Both the position numbers and the translations under genes were made by a program. A model generated the notes under the pieces. The model worked only from the letters and a program-made list of their open reading frames with translations. It made no database searches and was not told the origin of the DNA. DNA of 64,000 bases from CAIVPM01 sp964615145. Lineage in GTDB: Bacteria; Bacteroidota; Bacteroidia; Chitinophagales; Chitinophagaceae. Of this stretch, positions 18,964 to 28,100 are shown in pieces (position 1 is the first letter of the stretch; every line of letters starts with the position of its first letter). Location: the NCBI GenBank assembly GCA_964615145.1, contig CAZTOP010000011.1, forward strand, positions 5,001 through 69,000. Direction: 5' to 3'.

Positions 18964-19782
18964 ATGATTGACAATAAACAACAGACAGTAGATAACAGTG
19001 GACAGTCGACTGTAGACCGTGGACTTATTAAACAAATTCCTAACATATTTACCCTTCTTAACCTATTCTTTGGCTGCCTTGCTATTGTTTGCATTATGCA
19101 AAGTGGATTAGTTATTAGCCAAGATGATAACCTGCAACAAATTGTTGATATTCCTGAAAAAATGGTTTATGCTTCATTGTTTATAGGTATTGCAGCTGTT
19201 ATAGATTTTTTAGATGGCTTTGTAGCTAGGCTTTTAAAAGCATCGAGCGAAATGGGAAAACAGTTAGATAGTCTTGCAGACGTGGTTAGCTTTGGCGTTG
19301 CTCCAGGAATGATTATTTACCAGTTTTTACGTCTCAGTTATTCCCAACAAGAAAACGGATTAGACGTAAATGCTTTGTGGTTGGCATTGGCATTTATTGT
19401 ACCTTGTGCTGGGGCATATCGTTTAGCAAGATTCAATATTGATACTACACAAAGCACAGGATTCAAAGGTGTTCCAATTCCTGCTGCTGGATTACTGATA
19501 GCTTCTTTTCCTTTAATCTATTTCAATAATCATTCAACTTTTATTTATGATTTATTGTTGAGTAAATGGTTTTGGTATGGTGTTATAGCTGTAGTCAGTT
19601 ACTTAATGGTTTCTACCTTACCAATGCTTGCACTAAAGTTTAAAAGTATAACATTTAAAAAGTTGTTGCCATTTATTATTATACTATTTGCTAGTGTTAT
19701 AACCGCTTTGTTTTTGGGTTGGGTTGCAGTGCCTATGGGCTTTTTGGTGTATGTGGTTATTAGCTTGGTTTTTAAGAATTAA
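18964..19782 (+). CDS. pssA: CDP-diacylglycerol--serine O-phosphatidyltransferase
   Basis: Membrane phospholipid synthase making phosphatidylserine, the precursor of phosphatidylethanolamine. The CDP-alcohol phosphotransferase motif is complete: D84, G85, A88, R89, G98, D102 and D106. About eight hydrophobic segments follow. Homologues usually begin close to the IPNIFTLLNLFFGCLA segment, which here starts at residue 25. Residues 1-21 (MIDNKQQTVDNSGQSTVDRG and L) are encoded by the right repeat of the upstream cassette, and no ATG occurs between the repeat and the conserved domain. The start therefore appears to be donated by the repeat and abuts the preceding stop codon. Confidence 0.93.
   Translation: MIDNKQQTVDNSGQSTVDRGLIKQIPNIFTLLNLFFGCLAIVCIMQSGLVISQDDNLQQIVDIPEKMVYASLFIGIAAVIDFLDGFVARLLKASSEMGKQLDSLADVVSFGVAPGMIIYQFLRLSYSQQENGLDVNALWLALAFIVPCAGAYRLARFNIDTTQSTGFKGVPIPAAGLLIASFPLIYFNNHSTFIYDLLLSKWFWYGVIAVVSYLMVSTLPMLALKFKSITFKKLLPFIIILFASVITALFLGWVAVPMGFLVYVVISLVFKN
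18991..19017. repeat. Right inverted repeat of the four-helix-bundle cassette
   Basis: A 27-base partner of 18566-18592 in inverted orientation (22/27 identical). It contains a perfect 12-base palindrome ACAGTCGACTGT at 19002-19013. It lies inside the pssA coding frame. Confidence 0.8.
19023..19032. repeat. Direct repeat ACTTATTAAA, right copy
   Basis: Second copy of the 10-mer found at 18591-18600, exactly 432 bases downstream. It encodes part of L-I-K in PssA, just before the conserved domain. Confidence 0.6.
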
Positions 19783-19888
19783 AAATTGATTTATTAATAT
19801 TTGATCAATGAAACTTGCAATGAATTTATATATTGAGGTTTGTTTCTTTCTAAATCACAATTTTAAATCTACAATCATTACATCATAA

Positions 19889-20554
19889 ATGCTTTACCTA
19901 GTTCCCACACCAATTGGTAATTTAAAAGATATTACACTTCGTAGTTTAGAAGTGTTACAAACTGTAGATGTTATTTTGTGCGAGGATACCAGAACATCGT
20001 CTAAGTTGCTTTTACATTATAACATCAATAAACCAACTTCTCCTTATCATCAACACAACGAACATAAAATTCTTGAACATTTGATTACTCAAATGCAATC
20101 TGGTAAAACTTTTGCATTGATTACAGATGCTGGTACACCTGCTATTAGTGATCCAGCTTTTTTGTTGGTTAGAGAATGTATTAAACAGAATATTAAAGTA
20201 GAATGTTTGCCTGGTGCAACAGCTTTTGTGCCTGCTCTGGTAAATAGTGGATTAACTACTAATCGTTTCGTGTTTGAAGGCTTCATCCCCATAAAAAAAG
20301 GAAGACAAACTTTATTGAAACAATTAGCAACAGAAGAAAGAACAATGATATTCTATGAAAGTCCCTTCAGGGTAATTAAAACGTTGGAAAATTTTGCAGA
20401 ATATTTTGGGGCAGACAGACAATGTTGTGTAAGCAGGGAGTTAACAAAAATGTTTGAAGAAAATAAAAGAGGCTCTCTTTTAGAAGTTGCAGAATATTTT
20501 AAAACACATACACTAAAAGGCGAAGTCGTAATCATTGTTGCTGGTAAAGAATAA
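19889..20554 (+). CDS. rsmI: 16S rRNA (cytidine(1402)-2'-O)-methyltransferase
   Basis: A SAM-dependent tetrapyrrole-methylase-fold enzyme that 2'-O-methylates C1402 in the decoding centre. The N-terminus LYLVPTPIGNLKDITLRSLE, the block CEDTRTSSKLL and the glycine-rich ITDAGTPAISDPAFLLVRE motif identify RsmI. At 221 residues it lacks the roughly 60-residue C-terminal extension of the E. coli enzyme, as many Bacteroidota copies do. Its TAA stop directly abuts the lpxA stop on the other strand, leaving no space for a terminator. Confidence 0.95.
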   Translation: MLYLVPTPIGNLKDITLRSLEVLQTVDVILCEDTRTSSKLLLHYNINKPTSPYHQHNEHKILEHLITQMQSGKTFALITDAGTPAISDPAFLLVRECIKQNIKVECLPGATAFVPALVNSGLTTNRFVFEGFIPIKKGRQTLLKQLATEERTMIFYESPFRVIKTLENFAEYFGADRQCCVSRELTKMFEENKRGSLLEVAEYFKTHTLKGEVVIIVAGKE

Positions 20555-21349
20555 CTAATCTTCTATACTGCCCTTAGTAAATCTTTTTATAATCCCTCTT
20601 CCACTTTCCCTTACAAAAGTTACAATTTCATCTCTTTCATCGCTAGCATTTAATTCCTCTTCAATAAATTCTAGAGCCTGAGATGTGTTTAAGCCTTTGT
20701 TATATATATATCTGTAAATATCAAGAATATGATTGATTTGATTTACAGAAAAGCCTCTTCTTTTTAATCCAACACTATTGACACCTCCATAACTTAAAGG
20801 GTTGCGTACGGCTTTGATGTATGGAGGTACATCTTTACTAACTAGGCTACCACCAGCTACAAAACAATGCTGACCAATTTGTACAAATTGATGTACAGCA
20901 CTAACCCCCCCAATAACAACCCAATCTCCAATATTTACGTGGCCTGCAACTTGAACACTATTACTTAATATGACATTGTTGCCAATCTTGCAATCATGAG
21001 CAATGTGGCTGTAAGCCATAATTAAACAATTATTTCCAACAGTGGTTTTACCTCTATCCTCAGTTCCTCGGTTAATGGTAACAAATTCACGAATAGTTGT
21101 GTTGTCTCCTATTACTACAATAGTTTTTTCGCCAGCAAATTTTAAATCTTGGGGTACAGCACCCAAAACTGCTCCAGGAAAAATTCTACAATTTTTACCA
21201 ATTCTAACTCCCTCCATTATGGTAACATTACTACCAATCCAGGTTCCATCGCCTATTTGTACATCACCGTGAATTACTGTAAAAGGGTCAATTTTTACAT
21301 TGGGTGCTACTTTTGCATTAGGGTCAATATATGTGTATGGATGCGTCAT
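20555..21349 (-). CDS. lpxA: Acyl-ACP--UDP-N-acetylglucosamine O-acyltransferase
   Basis: The first enzyme of lipid A synthesis, transferring a 3-hydroxyacyl chain to UDP-GlcNAc in the cytoplasm. Residues 1 to about 190 show the left-handed beta-helix hexapeptide repeats (IGDGTWIGSNVTIMEGVRIG). The catalytic His lies in the segment IMAYSHIAHDCKIGN. The C-terminal helical domain contains VNSVGLKRRGFS. The length is normal (264). A TACATTTG promoter box lies on the minus strand at 21369-21376, leaving a leader of about a dozen bases. Confidence 0.95.
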   Translation of the reverse strand: MTHPYTYIDPNAKVAPNVKIDPFTVIHGDVQIGDGTWIGSNVTIMEGVRIGKNCRIFPGAVLGAVPQDLKFAGEKTIVVIGDNTTIREFVTINRGTEDRGKTTVGNNCLIMAYSHIAHDCKIGNNVILSNSVQVAGHVNIGDWVVIGGVSAVHQFVQIGQHCFVAGGSLVSKDVPPYIKAVRNPLSYGGVNSVGLKRRGFSVNQINHILDIYRYIYNKGLNTSQALEFIEEELNASDERDEIVTFVRESGRGIIKRFTKGSIED

Positions 21350-21368
21350 CCTGTTTTTTTTATACTAA

Positions 21369-21376
21369 CAAATGTA
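21369..21376 (-). promoter_or_regulatory. Bacteroidota-type -7 box for lpxA
   Basis: TACATTTG on the minus strand matches the TAnnTTTG consensus, with 19 bases between it and the lpxA ATG. No clear -33 TTTG partner was found. Confidence 0.55.
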
Positions 21377-21476
21377 AGGGTATGAATTTAATTTCATTAA
21401 TTGATTTGTGTATATGGTAATTAAAATAATGTTAAACACTTTGTTGGATTAATCTCGCTCATTAGTTGCTAACTAT

Positions 21477-21484
21477 TACTTTTG
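21477..21484 (+). promoter_or_regulatory. Bacteroidota-type -7 box for glyA
   Basis: TACTTTTG fits TAnnTTTG, with 18 bases between it and the glyA ATG at 21503. It also argues against translation starting at the TTG at 21482, which lies inside the box. Confidence 0.55.
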
Positions 21485-21502
21485 CAGTTCAAACACAAAA
21501 CA

Positions 21503-22783
21503 ATGCAAAGAGACACTTTGGTTTTTGATTTAATCAACAAAGAATTAATAAGACAAAGAAGAGGAATTGAACTAATAGCATCAGAAAATTTCACCTCATT
21601 ACAAGTAATGCAAGCAATGGGTGGCGTAATGACTAATAAATACGCGGAAGGATATCCTGGAAGACGATATTATGGTGGTTGCGAAATTGTTGATCAAACA
21701 GAACAACTTGCGATTGACAGATTAAAGCAAATTTTTAATATTGAATATGCAAACGTGCAACCTCATAGTGGAGCACAAGCTAATGCTGCTTTAATGCTAG
21801 CAATTTTACAACCTAGAGATGCAATACTCGGTTTAGATTTAAGTATGGGGGGACATTTAACACACGGAAGCCCGGTAAATTTTAGTGGCAAACTATATCA
21901 ACCACATTTTTATTCAGTAAAAAAAGATACTGGAATAATAGACTATGAAGAATTAGAAACAAAAGCAAGAACCATTAAGCCCAAATTAATTATTTGTGGA
22001 GCTAGTGCTTACAGTAGAGATATTGACTATAAAAGAATAAGAACTGTAGCAGATGAAATTGGTGCATTTGTTTGGGCAGATATTGCACACCCGGCTGGTT
22101 TAATTGCAAAAGGTTTATTAAATAGCCCATTTGAACATTGTCATTTTGTAACTTCAACAACTCACAAAACTTTGCGTGGTCCGAGGGGGGGTGTTATTAT
22201 GATGGGTAAAGATTTTGAAAATCCATTTGGACTAAAAGATGTAAAAGGAAATATCAGAATGATGAGTAATTTGCTTGATATGGCTGTGTTTCCTGGCACA
22301 CAAGGAGGTCCTTTGGAGCACGTTATTGCAGCAAAAGCTATTGCATTTGGTGAAATATTAACTGATGAATTTGGAGTTTATGCAAGGCAAGTTCAAAGCA
22401 ATGCACAAGCAATGGCTGCTGAGTTTGTAAAAAGAGATTACAATATTATTAGTGGTGGAACAGATAATCATTTAATGCTAATTGACCTTAGAAATAAAAA
22501 TATTAGTGGTAAAAAAGCCGAAAACGTTTTAGGAGAAGCAGATATTACAGCAAATAAAAACATGGTTCCTTACGATGATAAAAGTGCATTTGTAACTAGT
22601 GGAATCCGTTTTGGAGTTGCTGCAATTACAACAAGAGGAATGAAAGAATCCGATATGATCTTTGTAGTGAATGCAATTGATACTGCACTGATGAATGCTG
22701 ATGATATTACGAAGTTGGCCTCTTTAAAAAAAGAGGTGAATGAGTTTATGAATCAATTTCAATTATATCCTGAACTAGGATAA
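21503..22783 (+). CDS. glyA: Serine hydroxymethyltransferase
   Basis: A PLP enzyme interconverting serine and glycine with tetrahydrofolate, the main source of one-carbon units. The motifs GIELIASENFTS, PHSGAQANAA and the PLP-lysine segment STTHKTLRGPRGG are all present. The start used is the ATG at 21503 (MQRDTLVFDLI, 426 residues). The frame extends seven codons upstream to a TTG at 21482, but that overlaps the promoter box. A run of seven G encodes part of the RGG after the PLP lysine. Confidence 0.96.
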   Translation: MQRDTLVFDLINKELIRQRRGIELIASENFTSLQVMQAMGGVMTNKYAEGYPGRRYYGGCEIVDQTEQLAIDRLKQIFNIEYANVQPHSGAQANAALMLAILQPRDAILGLDLSMGGHLTHGSPVNFSGKLYQPHFYSVKKDTGIIDYEELETKARTIKPKLIICGASAYSRDIDYKRIRTVADEIGAFVWADIAHPAGLIAKGLLNSPFEHCHFVTSTTHKTLRGPRGGVIMMGKDFENPFGLKDVKGNIRMMSNLLDMAVFPGTQGGPLEHVIAAKAIAFGEILTDEFGVYARQVQSNAQAMAAEFVKRDYNIISGGTDNHLMLIDLRNKNISGKKAENVLGEADITANKNMVPYDDKSAFVTSGIRFGVAAITTRGMKESDMIFVVNAIDTALMNADDITKLASLKKEVNEFMNQFQLYPELG

Positions 22784-22827
22784 AAAAATATTTAGTTACT
22801 TATTTCAAAGAATTCAAAAAAAAAATA

Positions 22828-23244
22828 ATGATTCAACGCAAACAAACCTTGTGGCTTTTATTTGCTACAATAGCTGCATTTCTTACAATTAAATTCCCTT
22901 TTTATACAGGAAATATTTTAGAAAATAACCTTAAGGTATATAAAACAGTAGATGCAAGATATAATATTGGAATAGTTGTTTTGACTGTTAGCATTGCAAT
23001 CATTGCATTAGTAACAATCTTTTTATATGCTGATAGAAAAAAGCAGATGCTATTTTCAGCAGTGAATTTATTATTATCCTTAATAACAATTTTTTTATAT
23101 CACTTGCAAACAAAATTATTTGTTGATGGTGCTTACAGTATTACAGCAATTTTATCAATAGTGCTACCCTTTTTTATCGCAATGGCAATTATTGGTATGT
23201 ATAGTGATGAAAAGCTAATAAAAAATGCAGATAGGTTAAGATAA
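22828..23244 (+). CDS. DUF4293 family membrane protein
   Basis: A 138-residue protein with four predicted transmembrane helices. It begins MIQRKQTLWLLFATIAAFLT, the standard opening of DUF4293, a family largely confined to Bacteroidota. No catalytic motif is visible and function is unknown. It lies 44 bp after glyA on the same strand and may be read through from it. Confidence 0.8.
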   Translation: MIQRKQTLWLLFATIAAFLTIKFPFYTGNILENNLKVYKTVDARYNIGIVVLTVSIAIIALVTIFLYADRKKQMLFSAVNLLLSLITIFLYHLQTKLFVDGAYSITAILSIVLPFFIAMAIIGMYSDEKLIKNADRLR

Positions 23245-23305
23245 ATTTTTATCATATTTTAATATTAATAAAATGTTAAAATAGTATTAGACAGTTTGTA
23301 TTACA

Positions 23306-23313
23306 TAGTTTTG
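23306..23313 (+). promoter_or_regulatory. -7 box (TAGTTTTG) for the small secreted protein and possibly RND operon 2
   Basis: An exact TAnnTTTG match with only 5 bases between it and the ATG at 23319. The predicted transcript would be leaderless or nearly so. Confidence 0.5.
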
Positions 23314-23318
23314 CAACG

Positions 23319-23714
23319 ATGAAGCAAGTTTATAAATATACTAGGAATATGTTACTTATTATTCTTGCCTTGCAGATATTAAATGTTGGATTGTTTGCAC
23401 AAGAATTCCCTCAAAATTCCATATCAAGTAACAATCTCAATATTATTAATTCTGTTACTGAATACATTGCTGAAGTTATTCTTGAAAAAACAGATGCTTT
23501 TCCTGAAAATCAAAATAGTAATCATACTAAACATAGTAAAAATAGTAACTCATTTTTGTTTAAAATACAACAGTTTAATCTTTTTAGCTTAGACCATAAA
23601 TCCTATGTGTCAAATTTTAATTCTAGTAGCTTAAAAATTCAATATTGCAAAACTTCTGCTTTACAATATTCTTCAGTGTGTTTTGATATAACACCACCGC
23701 CTCCAAAAGTGTAA
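23319..23714 (+). CDS. Small secreted protein with C-terminal proline tract, upstream of RND operon
   Basis: A 131-residue protein with a signal peptide (LLIILALQILNVGLFAQ, cleavage near residue 28). The mature part is Asn/Ser-rich and ends FDITPPPPKV. I cannot assign a family. Small exported proteins with Cys and a C-terminal proline run are known ahead of metal-efflux RND operons in Bacteroidota (the HYC_CC_PP type). This one has only two cysteines (C109 and C121) and lacks the CC pair, so it is at most an analogue. It lies 232 bp upstream of the second RND adaptor gene, on the same strand. Confidence 0.6.
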   Translation: MKQVYKYTRNMLLIILALQILNVGLFAQEFPQNSISSNNLNIINSVTEYIAEVILEKTDAFPENQNSNHTKHSKNSNSFLFKIQQFNLFSLDHKSYVSNFNSSSLKIQYCKTSALQYSSVCFDITPPPPKV

Positions 23715-23946
23715 TTTATAATTACAACCTATCGCCTTATAATTATTAAGTCTTTTGTTTTGCGAATACTTGTTTAAAACAATCAAGACTGTAGCGTATC
23801 AATTATTGTAAATTAGTGACTAGCTAATTTCATAATAATAATTAGTTTGATTATTATAAAAAATTAAGCTGCTGCATTCAGAAAATGAAAAGAGGTACGT
23901 TAAAATTTTTTAAATCCAAAAAGTATTAAAAATAATTCTAAAAAAT

Positions 23947-25023
23947 ATGTTCAACAAAATATCTAAAATCACGCTCGTGTTATTAGTAGTTCTTGCTGCT
24001 TGCAAGAATAAGGAAGAGGAAAAGGAGATAGAGGGTAAGTTCACTATCACTAGCCCTATTGTAATTGATACAACTTTTACAAAAGATTATATAGCCCAAA
24101 TACAATCTATACAAAACATAGAAATTAGAGCCCAAGTAAAAGGCTATTTAGAAAATATTAATGTAGATGAAGGTAGATATGTAAGTGCTGGTCAGGTATT
24201 GTTCAATATTATGCCTAAAATGTATGAAGCAGAAATGTTAAAACAAAAAGCGGAAGTAAAAACTGCAGAAATCGAATTGGAGAATACAAAAAACTTGGTA
24301 GATAAAAACATTGTTTCAAAGGCTGAATTGTCAGTTGCTCAGGCTAAATTGGAGCAACAAAAAGCAGAATTGTCAAAAGCTGAATTAGATCTTTCTTTTA
24401 CAAAAATAAGAGCACCTTATGATGGTGTAATTGATAGAATAAAATTTAAAAAAGGAAGCCTGATTGATGAAGGTGGATTGCTTACTACTTTATCAAATAA
24501 CAAAGATGTTTTTGCTTATTTCAACCTCTCAGAAACGGAATATTTAGATTTTAAAAATCACAAAAATGATGAACACCAAAAAGTGAGTTTAATTCTTGCA
24601 AACGGAGACATTCATAAATATAAGGGCGAGGTAGAAACTATAGAAGGAGAGTTTGATAATGAGACTGGAAATATAGCTTTTAGGGCTAAATTTCCCAATC
24701 CGGATTTGCTTTTAAAACATGGGGAAACCGGCAAGGTTAGAATGACATTATCATTAAAAAATGCAATTATTATTCCTCAAAAATGTACTTACGAATTATT
24801 GGATAAAATTTACGTTTATGTAGTTGATGAAAATAATAGACTCAAATCAAGAAATATTATTGTTAAACAAAAACTATCCAATTTGTACATTATCGAATCG
24901 GGTTTAAATGATAGTGATAAAATACTTTTAGATGGATTACAAACAGCTAAAGAAGATGAAAAAATAGTAGCAGAATTTGTTGATCCTAAAACAGTAATTC
25001 ACAATCTACAACTAATTAAATAA
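23947..25023 (+). CDS. RND efflux periplasmic adaptor, lipoprotein (operon 2)
   Basis: A 358-residue AcrA/MexE-type membrane fusion protein. Lipobox LAAC anchors it to a membrane at about residue 19, followed by a charged KNKEEEKE linker. A long hairpin (residues 95-145) is rich in Lys/Glu/Ala heptads, and the second lipoyl motif IRAPYDGVIDRIKFKKGSLI follows. The acidic-basic hairpin is longer than that of the first adaptor (6848-7885), suggesting a distinct TolC partner. First core gene of the second pump operon. Confidence 0.92.
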   Translation: MFNKISKITLVLLVVLAACKNKEEEKEIEGKFTITSPIVIDTTFTKDYIAQIQSIQNIEIRAQVKGYLENINVDEGRYVSAGQVLFNIMPKMYEAEMLKQKAEVKTAEIELENTKNLVDKNIVSKAELSVAQAKLEQQKAELSKAELDLSFTKIRAPYDGVIDRIKFKKGSLIDEGGLLTTLSNNKDVFAYFNLSETEYLDFKNHKNDEHQKVSLILANGDIHKYKGEVETIEGEFDNETGNIAFRAKFPNPDLLLKHGETGKVRMTLSLKNAIIIPQKCTYELLDKIYVYVVDENNRLKSRNIIVKQKLSNLYIIESGLNDSDKILLDGLQTAKEDEKIVAEFVDPKTVIHNLQLIK

Positions 25024-25026
25024 ACT

Positions 25027-25103
25027 AAAAATCCAAATCCAAAAACTACAGATTACTTGATTTTATTTTAACAATGAAATTTAGTTTTTGGGTTTTGACT
25101 TTT
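25027..25103. repeat. Inverted repeat between adaptor and pump genes
   Basis: The arms at 25027-25048 and 25082-25103 are complementary at 19 of 22 positions around a 33-base spacer. They contain short CAAATCC/GGGTTTTG-type units. This resembles the scattered hairpin repeats seen in Bacteroidota intergenic regions and could act on mRNA processing inside the operon. Confidence 0.65.
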
Positions 25104-25126
25104 GAATTTTGAATTAAATAATAACA

Positions 25127-28100
25127 ATGTTCAGTAAATTTATTCAACGACCTGTACTATCAATAGTCGTTTCTTTAATAATAGTTTTTTTAGGATTTTT
25201 AGCACTAATAAAATTACCAGTAACACAATTTCCATCAATATCTCCTCCCAAAGTTAATATCAGTGCAGAATATCCAGGTGCTAATGGGGAATTGATGATT
25301 AAAAGTGTTGTTATACCGTTAGAACGTGCCTTGAATGGTATTCCTGGAATTAAGTATATTGCCAGTGATGCAGGAAATGATGGCACTTGTACTATTAATG
25401 TAATTTTTGAGCTTGGAACAGATCCAAATATTGCCAGTGTACAAGTTCAAAATCGTGTAGCTGCGGTAGTAAATAAATTACCACCAATTGTTGTAAGAGA
25501 GGGTGTTAAAATTACAAGAGAAGAAAGTAATATGCTGATGTATGTAAATGTTTACAGCAATGATCCATCACTTGATGTAAATTTTCTATACAATTTCGCT
25601 GATATTAACCTTTTAACTGAATTAAAAAAGATTGATGGCGTTGGCTTTGCAGATGTGCTTGGTAATAGAGAATATTCAATGCGAGTTTGGTTAAAACCTG
25701 ACAGAATGTTTGCCTACAAAATCTCATCAGATGATATAATGAAAGCTTTAGGGGAGCAAAGCCTTGAAGCATCTCCTGGAAGATTGGGAGAAGCTAGTGG
25801 TAAACAATCTCAGGCATTTGAATATGTTTTAAAATATGGGGGTCGCTTCACAAAAAAAGAAGACTATGAAAATATAATCATAAAAAGTGATGTAAATGGT
25901 CAAATGCTGAGACTGAAGGATATTGCAAATGTTGAGTTTGGAAATGCTTATTACGACTTATATTCTAAATTAAATGGCAAAGCATCTGCTGCTATTGTGA
26001 TTAAACAATCTTACGGAAGTAATGCACGTGAAGTAATCAAGAAGATTAAAGAAAAACTCTCTGAAATTAAAAAGTCATCTTTCCCAAAAGGAATGGACTA
26101 TCAAATTGGATATGATGTTTCTACTTTTCTGGATGCTTCCATAGAAAAAGTTGTGCACACATTAGTAGAAGCATTTTTATTAGTTTCACTAGTTGTGTTT
26201 TTATTTCTTGCAGATGTGCGTTCTACTTTAATACCAGCTATTGCTGTGCCTGTATCATTAATCGGTACATTCTTTTTTATGCAACTGTTTGGTATTTCTT
26301 TAAACCTCATTACCTTATTTGCTATGGTTCTGGCTATAGGTATAGTTGTGGATGACGCAATTGTAGTAGTGGAGGCGGTTCATGCCAAAATGGAACAACA
26401 TCATTGTAGTCCATTAGAAGCAACCAAAATGGCATTAAAAGAAATTGGAGGTGCAATAGTAGCTATTACATTGGTAATGGCTGCTGTGTTTATTCCAGTT
26501 TCATTTATGAGTGGCCCTGTTGGAATTTTTTACAGGCAATTTTCTGTTACAATGGCTACTTCAATCATCTTGTCTGGTATTGTGGCATTAACATTTACTC
26601 CTGCTTTGTGTGCAATGATCTTGAAAGATACACACGGTAAACAAAAAAAGAAAACACTACTTAATAAATTGCTAGCTGCATTCAACAATTGGTTTGGCAG
26701 ATTAAATGAGAGATACAGAAAACTTGTTGGAGTTATTGTTAACAGAAGAGTATTAACGTTTGCAACATTAATTCTGTTTTGTTTGGGCACTTGGGGCATT
26801 AGTAGTAAAGTTCCAGCAGGATTTATTCCAAATGAGGACCAAGGCCTTTTTTATGCTATCATTTTAACGCCACCTGGCTCAACACTTGAACGTACAGATG
26901 ACATAGCCAATCAACTGCAAAAAGTAGCAGCAACTATTCCAGAAATAAAATCAGTTTCTTCAATGGCTGGTTATGAAATTTTAAGTGAAGGAACAGGGTC
27001 TAATTCTGGTAGTTTATTAATAAACTTAAAAGATTGGAGTGAAAGAAAACGCTCAATGACGGATGTAATGAAAGATTTAGAAGAAAAAGCACAAAACATT
27101 AAAGGTGCCAGTATTGAAATGTTTCCTCCACCAGCTGTACCAGGTTATGGTGCTGCAGGTGGTTTTGAATTAAGAGTTGTAGATAGAGTTGGAACTGGGG
27201 ATTATAAATTAATGGAAACTGTAACGAAAGATTTTGTAAAAGAGTTGAACAAGCGTAAAGAATTATCGTCGGTTTTTACTTTTTATAGTGCCAGCTTTCC
27301 ACAATATTTACTGGTGGTTGATAATGATAAAGCAGAACAAAAAGGTGTAAGTATTGGCGATGCTTTAGACAATCTTTCTACGCTTGTAGGTAGTAATTAC
27401 GAAACAAATTTCATCAAGTATGACAGACAGTATAAAGTAATGGTGCAAGCTTTACCACAATATCGAGTAACACCAGAAGATATACTAAATCTATATACCA
27501 AAAATGAAAAAGGTGAAATGGTGCCTTACAGTGCATTTATGCATTTTGAAAAAACTTTTGGCTTAAGTGAAATTACACGTCATAATTTATTTAACTCCTC
27601 TGAAATAAGTGGTGGACCTGCAAAAGGATACAGTAGTGGAACTGCAATGAACATAGTGCAGGAAGTTGCTGAAAAAAAACTGCCTAAAGGTTTTGGAATT
27701 GAATGGGCTGGAATATCATTAGATGAATCAAGGCAAGGTAATCAAGCTATTTATATTTTCTTAATTTCATTAGTGTTTGTGTATTTGGTTTTATCTGCAC
27801 AATACGAAAGTTTTGTTTTACCATTACCTATATTGTTATCATTACCTGTAGGAATTTTTGGAGCATTTTTCTTACTTAAAGTATTAGGTTTAGAGAATAA
27901 TATTTATGCTCAAATTGCAATGGTAATGCTCATTGGTATTTTGGGTAAAAATGCAGTTTTGATTGTTGAATTTGCTGTTCAAAGACACCGAGCTGGTGAA
28001 AGCCCAATGCAAGCAGCTATTGATGGAGCAAGTGCAAGGCTTCGTCCAATTTTAATGACATCATTTGCTTTTATTGCAGGATTAATTCCACTGGTTTTTG

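Noticed and set aside
23810..23830. Small palindrome AAATTAG...CTAATTT upstream of RND adaptor 2, considered as an operator
   Set aside because: Seven-base AT-rich arms occur by chance, and no regulator gene is adjacent.
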